In this document: one piece after another, positions 26,543 to 35,178 of the stretch | How the letters are laid out: each line of letters opens with the position of its first letter | Position numbering within the stretch: the first letter of the stretch is position 1 | NCBI GenBank assembly: GCA_000421065.1 | Contig: ATWD01000003.1 | Span: 186,001 to 250,000, forward strand | Length of the DNA stretch: 64,000 bases | Direction of reading: 5' to 3' | DNA from: Acidobacteriaceae bacterium TAA 166 | Lineage (GTDB): Bacteria > Acidobacteriota > Terriglobia > Terriglobales > Acidobacteriaceae | Made by a program: the position numbers and the translations under genes | Notes under the pieces: generated by a model | Seen by the model: the letters and a program-made list of their open reading frames with translations, nothing else | What the model was told of the DNA's origin: nothing | Databases searched by the model: none

Positions 26543-27184
26543 CTACGCGACGTAAATAGTGCCCGCGAGAGCGGCTGTCCTACGGAGGGACCGCGGGCTC
26601 TTACCAACTCTCGCTTCCGTCCTAATTCCTGTGATCGTAGCTTCAAAGAACTCCGCCATGCTTCTCGCCTCGGCATCGGGATGCAGCTGGCATTCGAGTT
26701 TAGCCCGCACGAGTAGACGGGTGAGGATTCTTCGCTGGAAGAGAATCGTTGTACGGATGAGCTTCGCTACATCCGGATCGCTCGGACCGAGTTCACTCAC
26801 GGCGGTAACTCGGATATAGTCACCGTTCAGCGGCAATTCAATTCTGTCTGCGAATGCGATGAGCGACGCGCGATTGATGGCAAGCGCTGGTCCCGGTTGC
26901 TGTAGATCGGCCGAGATCCCCTATAAGTACTCCATCAGGTGCAGTTCGAATGCTTTGAGAAATAGGGATTTCTTGTTGCCGAAGACCTTATACATGCTCT
27001 GATGTCCGATTTTCATCGCATGTCTTAGTTCGCGGGTAGACGTCGCAGCGTAACCCTGGCGTGCAAAGAGTCGTATTGCCGTCCGAAGGCTCGCTTTCTG
27101 GGTGATGTCGAGTTCCTCGTCCATGGCCAAATTGCTACCTGAACCTGCATTTGTGAGACGTGGCGTGAAAGGCCCCACGCTCAC
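26543..27184 (-). pseudogene. TetR-family regulator broken by an in-frame TAG
   Basis: The N-terminal part reads as a TetR HTH (TSTRELRHAMKIGHQSMYKV then FGNKKSLFLKAFELHL), ending at LMEYL-TAG. Past the stop, the same frame continues without interruption through GPALAINRASLIAFADRI and SELGPSDPDVAKLI to FFEATITGIRTEARVG, the C-terminal ligand domain of this subfamily. One nonsense codon therefore separates two matching halves. A small internal deletion is also possible because the region after the stop is short. It starts immediately after the squalene-hopene cyclase stop, so it was the last gene of that operon. Confidence 0.75.
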
Positions 27185-27186
27185 CG

Positions 27187-29223
27187 TTAGAATGTTGTCT
27201 CTTCCTCGGTCGGGACACTGTTGCTACTCGTCTCGTCGGCGTTGAGATATTCAGCCAATGCGAGCAAGGGAAAGTACTGTTTGTAAAATTGATAACCAAG
27301 GTAGAAGACACATGGAAATCCAGTTCCTGTGTAGTAGTTCTCTCCATTCCTTCCGCGTGCGAGCTCGTCCCAGCTGCCATCCGGATGCTGACGTTCGACG
27401 AGCCAACGAAACCCTAGCGCAAGGTGCCGAGATCCTCGATCGCCTCCAGCAAGCAGGCCAAGGAGAGCCCACGCCGTCTGGGAGGCGGTACTCGGACCGG
27501 TTCCACGTTCATGCTTATGGTCGTATGTTCCACACGTCTCGCCCCAACCTCCGTCAAGGTTCTGCACGCTGCGTATCCACTGCGAAGCGCGGGCCATGCA
27601 TGGTTCTTGGGCCGATAGACCCACTGCGCGAAGGCCGCGCAGTGCGAGGAAGGTGCCGTAGAGGTAGTTGACGCCCCAGCGCCCGTACCAACATCCATCC
27701 GGCTCTTGTTCGCGGAGAATAAACTGTACCGCCTTCTCGACCCGACGGTCAGTTCTAGAGTAGCCATATTGGACCAGCATCTCCAACGTCCGTCCCGTGA
27801 TATCAACGCTCGGTGGATCGAGCATGGCGTTATGATCGGCGAACGGGATGTACTGAAAGATACTTTTGGTATTGTCTTTGTCGAACGCGGCCCAGCCACC
27901 ATTCTTGCATTGCATCGCCCATATCCAATCAAGAGCTCGTAAAGTGAGGGCATTCTGCTGTCCGCCGGATCTGACGGAGTCCAGAGCCATTAGAACCTGG
28001 CCGGTATCGTCTACATCCGGATAGAACTCGTTATTGAACTCAAAGTACCAACCCGAGGCAGCAACGTTCCGGACGTTATTGGACCAATCTCCCTTTGTGC
28101 GCACCTCCTTACTCAGAAGCCACTCGGTAGCCGTTCTGAGTTGGGGATCGGTCTTCGGTACGCCGGCAGCCCGCAGTGCGCAGACCGCTTGTGCAGTGTC
28201 CCACACGGGGGAGAAACACGGCTGCATCCGAAAAGTCGGAGTGGGACAATCCGGACTGCCGTCCGGGTAGTCGGTCCCGAGTCTTTCCAACTCCTCAACG
28301 GCCCGGACAACTTGCGGGTGATCCATAGGATAGCCGAGACACCGTAATGCAATGATTGAGTTAAGGATCGCCGGATAGATCGCGCCGAGGCCATCCGATT
28401 TTTCAAAGCGCTCAAGCATCCAGAGTTCCGCGCGCCGCAAGGCCAGGCGACGCAACGGACGAATGTGGACTCTCTCGGCCAAGTGTGCCAATCGATCTAA
28501 CGCGATGAAGAAGTTCCGCCAACTCAGCGGACTCTTCTTGTCCCAGCGCAGTCGAAGGTTGGCATCCTTACGCCCACCGACGAACAATTCGTCGATGTCC
28601 TGACCTGGAGGTATCTTTCGGAACGGTTTCTTGGCATAAATGATGGAAAGAGGAACCAATATGCCACGAGACCAGGCCGAGATCTCATAAATATTGAAGT
28701 AACACCAGCGCGGAAAAAGAAGAATCTCGGGTGGTATAGCCGGTACTGCGTCGAAGTCATACTGGCCTAGACCGCACAGATATATCTTCGTGAAGGTATT
28801 GCACTCGGTTACACCTCCCAGGGCCAACACATTCTTCCGGGCTTTAACGAGTACCGGATGATCTTTCGACCATCCCATGAGTTTGAGCGCGAGGTACGCC
28901 TTGACTCCATAGTTCACATTCGAAGGGCCGCCAGGATAAAGACTCCACCCTCCATCTTCATTCTGATGGCGAAGAATCTCATTCAAAGCGCGCTGCAATC
29001 GCTCCGGGTTCCTGGTACCGAGGAGCTTATGAAGGAAAATATAATCGGCCTCAAGCATGATGTCGGCCTCAAGCTCGCCGCACCAATAGCCCTCTGTGTG
29101 CTGCTGGCTGAGTAACCAACGCTTCGCCCTATCCAGGCTGTCCGTGAGGATGGCGACGTTTGGGTTAGAGAGGGACGAACGGTGCTGTGTTGGCGTTCGC
29201 CCAGAAGATGACGAGAGCGTCAT
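27187..29223 (-). CDS. shc: Squalene-hopene cyclase
   Basis: 678 residues from the ATG at 29223, which has GGAGG nine bases upstream; an open frame to 29370 is ignored. Class II triterpene cyclase: the DxDD acid motif occurs as YPDVDDTG near residue 400, with several QW motifs (ILRHQNEDGGWSLYPGG, AMQCKNGGWAAFDKDN, ILREQEPDGCWYGRWGVNYL, VQNLDGGWGETC). It protonates squalene and cyclises it to hopene/hopanol at the inner membrane, making hopanoids that stiffen it. It lies downstream of an SDR-like gene under operator copy 7 and is followed by a broken TetR. No squalene synthase genes are in the window. Confidence 0.93.
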   Translation of the reverse strand: MTLSSSSGRTPTQHRSSLSNPNVAILTDSLDRAKRWLLSQQHTEGYWCGELEADIMLEADYIFLHKLLGTRNPERLQRALNEILRHQNEDGGWSLYPGGPSNVNYGVKAYLALKLMGWSKDHPVLVKARKNVLALGGVTECNTFTKIYLCGLGQYDFDAVPAIPPEILLFPRWCYFNIYEISAWSRGILVPLSIIYAKKPFRKIPPGQDIDELFVGGRKDANLRLRWDKKSPLSWRNFFIALDRLAHLAERVHIRPLRRLALRRAELWMLERFEKSDGLGAIYPAILNSIIALRCLGYPMDHPQVVRAVEELERLGTDYPDGSPDCPTPTFRMQPCFSPVWDTAQAVCALRAAGVPKTDPQLRTATEWLLSKEVRTKGDWSNNVRNVAASGWYFEFNNEFYPDVDDTGQVLMALDSVRSGGQQNALTLRALDWIWAMQCKNGGWAAFDKDNTKSIFQYIPFADHNAMLDPPSVDITGRTLEMLVQYGYSRTDRRVEKAVQFILREQEPDGCWYGRWGVNYLYGTFLALRGLRAVGLSAQEPCMARASQWIRSVQNLDGGWGETCGTYDHKHERGTGPSTASQTAWALLGLLAGGDRGSRHLALGFRWLVERQHPDGSWDELARGRNGENYYTGTGFPCVFYLGYQFYKQYFPLLALAEYLNADETSSNSVPTEEETTF

Positions 29224-29323
29224 GTACCGGGAACCTCCGGAAATGCGTTTGTTTGAAAGAATAGTCGTGTCACTCTTTTGAATGACTTGATGCAACCACT
29301 GATGACACAGAGTTCCATTACTT

Positions 29324-30103
29324 CTACTCACCAGAGACCGTAAGCGCCTGGTCTTTCGGATGTCCCACATCGATGCTTATCCCGTTCACAAAGCGAGATT
29401 CGTCGGATGCGAGAAAGAGGGTGGCGTAGGCAATCTGGAGAGCAAGCGACGCATGATTGGCTGTGGGCCCATTGTGCGATGCGACGGCGGGTGGTATGTC
29501 CATACCTAAATTGTCCGGCGGCACAGTGAGGTCCATCCCAAAACAAACGGCATTGAGTCGAACTTCGCCAGCATGCTTAGCCGCCAGACTAAGGATGCGA
29601 GATGCAAACGGGAAGCTCGCTTCCTGGAGTTCATCTCTGAGCACGTTTGGGGAAATCGTGGGGGCAACGCGCGCGACCAAGAGTTGAAGCGAATGAGGGC
29701 AGAACGAAAAGGGTTCCGGAACTTGCGTACTATCTGCGACCGCGATCTGTACTCTTCTCTGACCCCACGACCAACAGTCGATGATGATATCGGGTCGATT
29801 GAAGCGGGAAGTCGAAAGGGCGCGAATCAGATTCTCGGGACGCCGTGGGCTTGCCTCATACGGGAGAGCAAAGCCGCCGTCTTCCTGGATATCCGAGACC
29901 AGCTTTCGAAGGTCATTTCGACTCTCGTCTGCAGCCAGTATCTTGCACCCTTCAACGGCAAAGACACGCGCGACCGTCGCCGCCACCTCCGTGCTGACAC
30001 CACAAATCAGGCAAGTCTTACCCAGCAACCTAAGATGCCCGGGAATATGAGGCATCGATTTGTACCATCCGCTCAACATAACGTCACCATCCTGTTCCAG
30101 CAT
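29324..30103 (-). CDS. Divergent SDR-like protein, active site lost
   Basis: About 260 residues; the start is uncertain (ATG 30103, ATG 30079, or GTG 30151, which would abut the operator). Overall layout is SDR-like: LLGKTCLICGVSTEVAATVA in place of the TGxxxGIG segment, then FAVEGCKILAADESR, and a C-terminus FLASDESRFVNGISIDVG typical of Rossmann SDRs. However, the Gly-rich motif is degenerate and no YxxxK is present where expected (after SRILSLAAKHAG comes EVRLNAVCFGMD). It may bind a nucleotide or partner without catalysis. First gene of the squalene-hopene cyclase operon. Confidence 0.65.
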   Translation of the reverse strand: MLEQDGDVMLSGWYKSMPHIPGHLRLLGKTCLICGVSTEVAATVARVFAVEGCKILAADESRNDLRKLVSDIQEDGGFALPYEASPRRPENLIRALSTSRFNRPDIIIDCWSWGQRRVQIAVADSTQVPEPFSFCPHSLQLLVARVAPTISPNVLRDELQEASFPFASRILSLAAKHAGEVRLNAVCFGMDLTVPPDNLGMDIPPAVASHNGPTANHASLALQIAYATLFLASDESRFVNGISIDVGHPKDQALTVSGE

Positions 30104-30153
30104 TGTGGAAGGCGAAACGGGAACCGCACTCCTCGCGATATTAGCGATCACCT

Positions 30154-30175
30154 TTATTCAACACATATTGAATAT
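30154..30175. promoter_or_regulatory. ATATTCAA-N6-TTGAATAT operator, copy 7
   Basis: TTATTCAA-CACATA-TTGAATAT, with a perfect 7-bp inner arm pair. Upstream of the SDR-like/squalene-hopene cyclase operon (-), so it should govern hopanoid cyclase expression. Confidence 0.7.
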
Positions 30176-30493
30176 AAGCACTATTGAACTCGAATGGCAA
30201 CTGGAAGGCAATGATTGCCAGGAGCCAATCTGGCAGCATCTCAATCAGTACGCAGCCGCAGAGGCGTATCAGGACATCTATCATTTGCTTTCTTGGATGG
30301 CTGGGGGGACGTTGGCGTGTGCCTTCATGCTACGCAAGAACAAACCGGAGGGGGCTACCGCCAGCGAGAGGATACATTAGCCGATTTCGCAGTAGCTCTA
30401 TTCAATAACATACGTTACCCTACAGGGCGCTACCGTGTACCTTGGGATGTTGTCAAGCGTTCTATAATGCACATTAGGGAATTAACGCGCGAT

Positions 30494-31162
30494 ATGGGAA
30501 GACATCGTGAATTTAACGAGGATGTAGCTCTGGAGGCGGCCTTGGCTGTCTTTTGGGAGAGGGGGTACGAAGGTACCTCGTTTGACGATCTGAGTCGCGC
30601 GACCAAAGTCGCGCGGCCGGGACTTTATGCGGCCTTCGGCAATAAAGAGTCCTTGTTTCTGAAGGCACTCGATTTCTATGATGCCAAGTACACGCTATTC
30701 ATGAGGGAAGCTCTGGAGAAGCCTTCCTCTCTGGACGTCGTGACGCACATTCTTCGGAAGACCGTAGAGTTGAACACGCGATTCACGGAGCATTTGGGAT
30801 GTCTGGGAGTCAATGGTGCGGTTGCGTGCTCGTCGGAAGCAGAATCGATCAGACTGGAACTCGTTCGGCGTCGCTCGCTGTCGGAGGCGGCTCTGGCGCG
30901 CCGGTTGAAGCGTGCTCAGAAGGAGTCTGACCTTACGAACGCTGTTGAAGCGGGTACGATGGCAAGATTGGTCATGACGCTCACCCAGGGGATTTCCGTT
31001 CAAGCCAAGGCCGGAGTGGGGAAGGGAATTCTGATGAAAATGGTAGACGAGTTTTTGCGCACTTGGCCCTCTAAACCGGCAACGTCAATACGTAGCAAGC
31101 GGTTTGTGGGTTCACCTGTGCCCGGTACCAAGGTGGCTCGATCCCGTGCAAAGGCTAGCTGA
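30494..31162 (+). CDS. TetR-family regulator (LmrA/YxaF-like)
   Basis: 222 residues from the ATG at 30494 (AGGGA upstream); the ATG at 30467 and a much longer open frame are alternatives. HTH: TSFDDLSRATKVARPGLYAA then FGNKESLFLKALDFY. The N-terminal GRHREFNEDVALEAALAVFW strongly resembles the regulator at 34264. C-terminal domain GCLGVNGAVACSSEAES is the CLVN/CLxxN-type segment of this subfamily. It converges on and overlaps the MFS exporter by 8 bp, a usual repressor-exporter pairing. Probably binds the TCGTTA-N3-TAACGA site in front of that exporter. Confidence 0.8.
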   Translation: MGRHREFNEDVALEAALAVFWERGYEGTSFDDLSRATKVARPGLYAAFGNKESLFLKALDFYDAKYTLFMREALEKPSSLDVVTHILRKTVELNTRFTEHLGCLGVNGAVACSSEAESIRLELVRRRSLSEAALARRLKRAQKESDLTNAVEAGTMARLVMTLTQGISVQAKAGVGKGILMKMVDEFLRTWPSKPATSIRSKRFVGSPVPGTKVARSRAKAS

Positions 31163-32345
31163 TCCGGTTGTTTCGTGCCTTGGTTATCAAGAGTGCTGAT
31201 ATGAGGATCATGATGCTGCCGGCGAAGAATGCTGATTGGAGACCCGAGTGATCAACAAGTGCGCCACCGATGGCCGCGCCAGAGGCGACTCCGACCTGTG
31301 CGGTAGTGACCAGCAGAGCGGAGTTACCCTCAAAACCAGAGGGATCTGCTTCGTACATCCAGACGGGTACGAAGACTCCGAAAGCTGAAAAAAGCGCGCC
31401 CCAAAGCCCCACTGCCGCGACAGCAGCAACAAGCTTCTGCGTACTGAGGGCAGCTGCCGTCAAAACGAAGGACAACGTTACGGTGCAGATAAGAAAAGCT
31501 CGAACAATGCCAAATCGCTTCACCGCCCATTCAGCAACAAACGCACCCAGGAAAGCAACGATGCCGTAGTACACCAGTATTGCGTCTACGGTCTTTTCGT
31601 TTGAATTAGGCAAAGCTCTTAAGTAAGGTTCGAGGAATGTGTAAGCTGCAAACTGTCCCCCGAAGACGAAGACATTAATCCACAGTCCAAGACGAACATT
31701 GGGATTTCGAAAAGCGTCCCTTAGCTTTCGTTCTTGATCGACATCCTGCCCCTTGATCTCAGGCAATCTTGCCATCTGAATAAGCGCAACTACGAGTGCG
31801 ACCCCGGCCACCACAAAGAAAGATCGCCTCCATCCCAGCATCTGTCCAACGGCCGTTCCAATTGGAAGTCCGAAAACAATTCCTAAGGACATCCCTGAGG
31901 TAACGATTGCGGTTGCCCTGTTTCCGTCCGCTTCTTTTACCAGGCGGCGACCGGAGGAGAGTGCAAAGGTCCAAAATCCCCCTACTGCAACCCCTAGCAA
32001 AGCCCGAGCCGACAATAAGATTGGAAGATTCGGCGCCCAACCAGCCACGATATTTGATACAGCCACTACCAAGGAGAGCCCAATCAGAACCCACCGGCGA
32101 TCACGAGACTTCATGGTGGTCGTCAGGATAGGAGCCACCACTGCCGCGGCGAGTCCGGGGAGTGTGACCGCCCACGACACTCCGCCTTCTGTTGTCTGAA
32201 GACTTTGACGTATCGGTGTCAATAGACCGATTGGCAGGAATTCGGTTGTTACGATTACGAAGGCGCCGACGGCCATCGACAGAACTCCCTGCCAGTGTGA
32301 AGTCTCTCGTTTCTCAGTTGTAACGACGCTTGTACCCAAGCTCAT
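31155..32345 (-). CDS. MFS drug/sugar exporter
   Basis: 396 residues with twelve hydrophobic segments. N-terminal half: MAVGAFVIVTTEFLPIGLL (DHA1/AraJ-like TM1), then SWAVTLPGLAAAVVAPIL, the TM2-3 loop with MKSRDRRW, and LLGVAVGGFWTFALSSG in TM4-5. Such proton-driven inner-membrane exporters expel drugs, sugars or purines (AraJ/PbuE/Cml type); the substrate is not readable. The promoter carries an operator at 32395-32409, and the convergent TetR at 30494 is the likely repressor. Confidence 0.88.
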   Translation of the reverse strand: MSLGTSVVTTEKRETSHWQGVLSMAVGAFVIVTTEFLPIGLLTPIRQSLQTTEGGVSWAVTLPGLAAAVVAPILTTTMKSRDRRWVLIGLSLVVAVSNIVAGWAPNLPILLSARALLGVAVGGFWTFALSSGRRLVKEADGNRATAIVTSGMSLGIVFGLPIGTAVGQMLGWRRSFFVVAGVALVVALIQMARLPEIKGQDVDQERKLRDAFRNPNVRLGLWINVFVFGGQFAAYTFLEPYLRALPNSNEKTVDAILVYYGIVAFLGAFVAEWAVKRFGIVRAFLICTVTLSFVLTAAALSTQKLVAAVAAVGLWGALFSAFGVFVPVWMYEADPSGFEGNSALLVTTAQVGVASGAAIGGALVDHSGLQSAFFAGSIMILISALLITKARNNRIS

Positions 32346-32841
32346 CGGATTTTCCTACAATCACTCTTGCTGGAGTCACTAGTAAAGATACCATTCGTTA
32401 TGGTAACGATGTTTTCCGTACTGTCCGAAGGACCTTGACCTAGTCAAGAACGACGAACATTCCAAGAACGCTATTGAAGATAAAAGAGAACACGGGCTAT
32501 GGTCTTAACCCAGCAGCGTCGTAAGGCGGATGAAGGATACAGACCAGCGGCACTGTTTGCGGTGGGTTCCTGGCAACTGGTTCTCTTTGATGCGCCAGAT
32601 GGAATTTGTCTCTCAAGTAGGGCTCTCATCAATTCAGGACCGAGATGGGAATCACGATTACACGTCACCACGATTGAGAATTCAGGCAAATGACCATCCA
32701 GAAGTCCGCTCCAGGGTTTCGGCAAACAAAACGTTAGAAAAACACATTTATTTTCCAGACTCAGAGCTCCGGGTGAAAGGGGCCTATCGCAGGAGATATG
32801 AGCTCAACCTTCCCAATCGGAGGGCTTAGTTTCCGCGGTGG
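32346..32841. other. Intergenic with operator, no supported gene
   Basis: The first 65 bp hold the promoter and operator of the MFS gene. The remainder has open frames on both strands (for example 32530-32829 +) but no ribosome binding site, motif or family resemblance I can defend. Confidence 0.5.
32395..32409. promoter_or_regulatory. TetR-type operator upstream of MFS exporter
   Basis: TCGTTA-TGG-TAACGA, about 50 bp upstream of the MFS start. Its arms are identical to those of the palindrome at 10653-10669. An overlapping second palindrome, TACCAT-N5-ATGGTA, shares the same bases. Confidence 0.65.
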
Positions 32842-33330
32842 CTACCGTGGCCGGATCAGGATTGCTTGGCCGAAATGGTAAGCAAGATGGGACGTCCTCG
32901 ACAGCAAAACTGCGTGGCGATTGCGATACGGCTCACGGGCGAACTCCTCTTCAGACACCGAGCCGTGTCGTTCCAACCACTCCTCTGGCGATAGCTTGTT
33001 CATCTCTCTCCAGAGGGTCTCGTTGACTTCAGCCCAGAACAGTTTCAACTCTGACGTTGAAACTGTGATCGGCTTGGCCCCGTCGGGATTTACGACAAAC
33101 ATTGTGTCGAGTTCGGGATGAAGTCGCGGACCAACCCGCAATAGGGGCAGGAGCATGTCGTTGATCGCAGTGTGATGTCCAAAGAGGTACACTGCTCTAT
33201 TTCTTCCCGGTGCGATCTCCTCCTGAAGTTGATCCTCAGAGAGGGCCAGAAAGAATTTGCTGTTCCGATCGACATTTGTTTTCCAGGCGTGAAGAGCCCC
33301 TTCGACTAAGACACGAGTGTTATTCAACAA
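32842..33330 (-). CDS. DinB-family protein
   Basis: 162 residues from a TTG at 33330 with AGGAG six bases upstream. Four-helix DinB fold with its probable metal histidines in YLFGHHTAIND and SHLAYHFGQAIL. Many DinB proteins are thiol transferases using bacillithiol or mycothiol, or DNA-damage-induced proteins of unknown role. Nothing here settles which. It follows the SDR at 33409-34158 on the same strand, separated by a hairpin. Confidence 0.8.
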   Translation of the reverse strand: MLNNTRVLVEGALHAWKTNVDRNSKFFLALSEDQLQEEIAPGRNRAVYLFGHHTAINDMLLPLLRVGPRLHPELDTMFVVNPDGAKPITVSTSELKLFWAEVNETLWREMNKLSPEEWLERHGSVSEEEFAREPYRNRHAVLLSRTSHLAYHFGQAILIRPR

Positions 33331-33364
33331 CTACAGCTCCTTTCTTAAGTGAACGATCCGAGAA

Positions 33365-33389
33365 GGTGCGCCTAGTAGTACGGCGCACC
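33365..33389 (-). terminator. Hairpin between SDR and DinB genes
   Basis: Perfect 8-bp inverted repeat GGTGCGCC/GGCGCACC with a 9-base loop, after the SDR stop. There is no T-tract, so it may be an attenuating hairpin and not an intrinsic terminator. Confidence 0.4.
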
Positions 33390-33408
33390 CACGAAATGTC
33401 ACTCGGTC

Positions 33409-34158
33409 CTAAACCTGGCCCTGTCCGCCATCGACGAAGATATCCGCACCGGCGATGAAGCTTGCATCCTCCGAAGCAAGGAAGGCCACGGTCTTCGCTA
33501 TCTCACTTACATGGCCGAGGCGACCAAGGGGGACAAAGGAGGCGAGTTGGGTGTACAAACCATCTTTCTGGTCGGGAGTTACGAGGCCGCTCAATCCCGG
33601 TGTATCAATCACGCCTGGGCTGACCGCGTTTACACGGATCTTGCGGTCTTTCAGGTCGGTCGTCCAGCTACGAGCGAATGAGCGGACCGCGGCCTTGGTC
33701 GCGGAATAGACGCTGAATGCGGGAAGACCTTTAATAGAGACAACAGACGCATTCAGGATGATGGCGCCGCCATCTGGCATCAGAGGGAGTGCCTTTTGGA
33801 CAGTGAAGACCAGACCCTTTACATTGTTGTCGAAGGTATTGTCATAATGCTCCTCGGTGATTGCCCCGAGCGGAACAAACTCGCCGCCGCCTGCATTTGC
33901 GAAGACGATATCGACTCGTCCCTTCTCTTTCTTGATCTGTTCATAAACCGCATCCAGATCCGCCAGCTTCGAGGAATCAGCGCGAATGGCCGTAACATTC
34001 GAACCAATTTCTTTAACGGCGTCATCGAGCGCGGCCTGACGACGGCCGGTGATATAGACGTAAGCACCCTGAGCAACAAGTTCCTTGGCACTCCCAAGCC
34101 CAATTCCTGTGCTGCCGCCGGTGACAATCGCGATTTTCCCTTCAAGCTTTTTGGACAT
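33409..34158 (-). CDS. Short-chain dehydrogenase/reductase
   Basis: 249 residues from the ATG at 34158, with CAGGAGAG upstream; an upstream start at 34191 is less likely. SDR motifs: TGGSTGIG, NAGG, serine in LNASVVSIKG, YSATK, then NAVSPGVIDTPG and a C-terminal GADIFVDGGQGQV. Cytosolic NAD(P)-dependent oxidoreductase of unknown substrate. Divergent from the TetR at 34264 with 105 bp between, the classic layout of a repressor and its target. Confidence 0.88.
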   Translation of the reverse strand: MSKKLEGKIAIVTGGSTGIGLGSAKELVAQGAYVYITGRRQAALDDAVKEIGSNVTAIRADSSKLADLDAVYEQIKKEKGRVDIVFANAGGGEFVPLGAITEEHYDNTFDNNVKGLVFTVQKALPLMPDGGAIILNASVVSIKGLPAFSVYSATKAAVRSFARSWTTDLKDRKIRVNAVSPGVIDTPGLSGLVTPDQKDGLYTQLASFVPLGRLGHVSEIAKTVAFLASEDASFIAGADIFVDGGQGQV

Positions 34159-34263
34159 TACACTCTCCTGCGATACATTTTGACCGCACATTCTAGATGT
34201 GCAGGTTTGTAGATTCGTCGCAAACTTTTTGGAACAATCAGTTAAAATAGTGATCTAAAGGTC

Positions 34264-34875
34264 GTGAGTGTGAGTGAGACAACAGCAGTCAAGATGGGGC
34301 GCCCCCGCGAGTTCGATGAGGACTTCGCGTTGGAGGCGGCTATGCGTCTTTTCTGGGAGAGAGGTTATGAAGGCACGTCTCTTAATGATTTGACCGAGGC
34401 AATGGGGGTCAATCGCGCCAGCCTTTATGCCACGTTCGGTGACAAGGAGTCCCTGTTTCTCAAAGCGTTGGCACGGTATGGGGATGGACCGACATCCTAT
34501 CTGAAGTTCGCTCTGAAGGAGCCGACGGCGGTACGGGTCATCGAAAGTATCTTCAGAGGGTCGGTGAATGTACTTGGCGATCCGACAAATCCACGCGGGT
34601 GCCTATCGACGCAAGGAGCACTCGCTACCGGCCCCGCGGCTGCCTCTGTGAAGCAGGCTCTGATCGACTGGCGAAAAGCAGGGGAAGCTCAGTTGCAGGA
34701 GAGGCTGAAGCGGGCAAAGGCCGAGGGCGACCTGCCGGCTACTACGAATATTTCGGATCTGACGCGATTCGTTTCCACCATTTGGTACGGTTTGGGAGTC
34801 CTGGCAGCCAATGGAGACAGTAAGGCAGAGATGAAAAGGGTTACAGACCTCGCTTTAAAGATGCTCCCCATCTGA
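34264..34875 (+). CDS. TetR-family regulator (LmrA/YxaF-like)
   Basis: 203 residues from a GTG. HTH: TSLNDLTEAMGVNRASLYAT then FGDKESLFLKALARYG. N-terminal GRPREFDEDFALEAAMRLFW is nearly the same as in the regulator at 30494, so the two are relatives. C-terminal domain with PRGCLSTQGALATGPAAASV. Divergent from the SDR at 33409-34158, which it probably represses, as is usual for this subfamily. The SDR/TetR intergenic region does not contain the TCGTTA-N3-TAACGA site, so its operator is different. Confidence 0.85.
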   Translation: MSVSETTAVKMGRPREFDEDFALEAAMRLFWERGYEGTSLNDLTEAMGVNRASLYATFGDKESLFLKALARYGDGPTSYLKFALKEPTAVRVIESIFRGSVNVLGDPTNPRGCLSTQGALATGPAAASVKQALIDWRKAGEAQLQERLKRAKAEGDLPATTNISDLTRFVSTIWYGLGVLAANGDSKAEMKRVTDLALKMLPI

Positions 34876-35178
34876 GAATGTTGTTGCCGTGAGTACAAGC
34901 GACTTTGCGGGCGATTGCGGTTCCATTAGGCGAGTGTCCGGGCCGAGGACGCTCTCGTGAGCTGCACGTTAATCGATTTACCCTTTTCATTCGGGTGGGA
35001 ACGTGCATGCCGAGGCCCCTCCTCCTGAATATTCCTGACAATATAAACCAAACAGTCTAAAAGTTTGAACCCAGCCCTGTCAGGTGCACATCGAGAACGT
35101 GTGGTCCAAAATGACAGCATACAAAATTGCTGGACAAGCCTTACAGGACGATCTCAAGAGGGTATGGTGTGACAATCG
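34876..35178. other. Intergenic, no supported gene
   Basis: Lies between the TetR and the epoxide hydrolase. Short open frames only; I see no hairpin terminator and no operator-like palindrome. Confidence 0.5.

Noticed and set aside
30396..30418. Another copy of the ATATTCAA-N6-TTGAATAT site (TATTCAATAACAT)
   Set aside because: Only the left arm is present; the right arm does not match.
33320..33342. Possible operator copy TTATTCAACAACTAC near the DinB start
   Set aside because: Left half only, and it overlaps the ribosome binding site and start of the DinB gene by chance.
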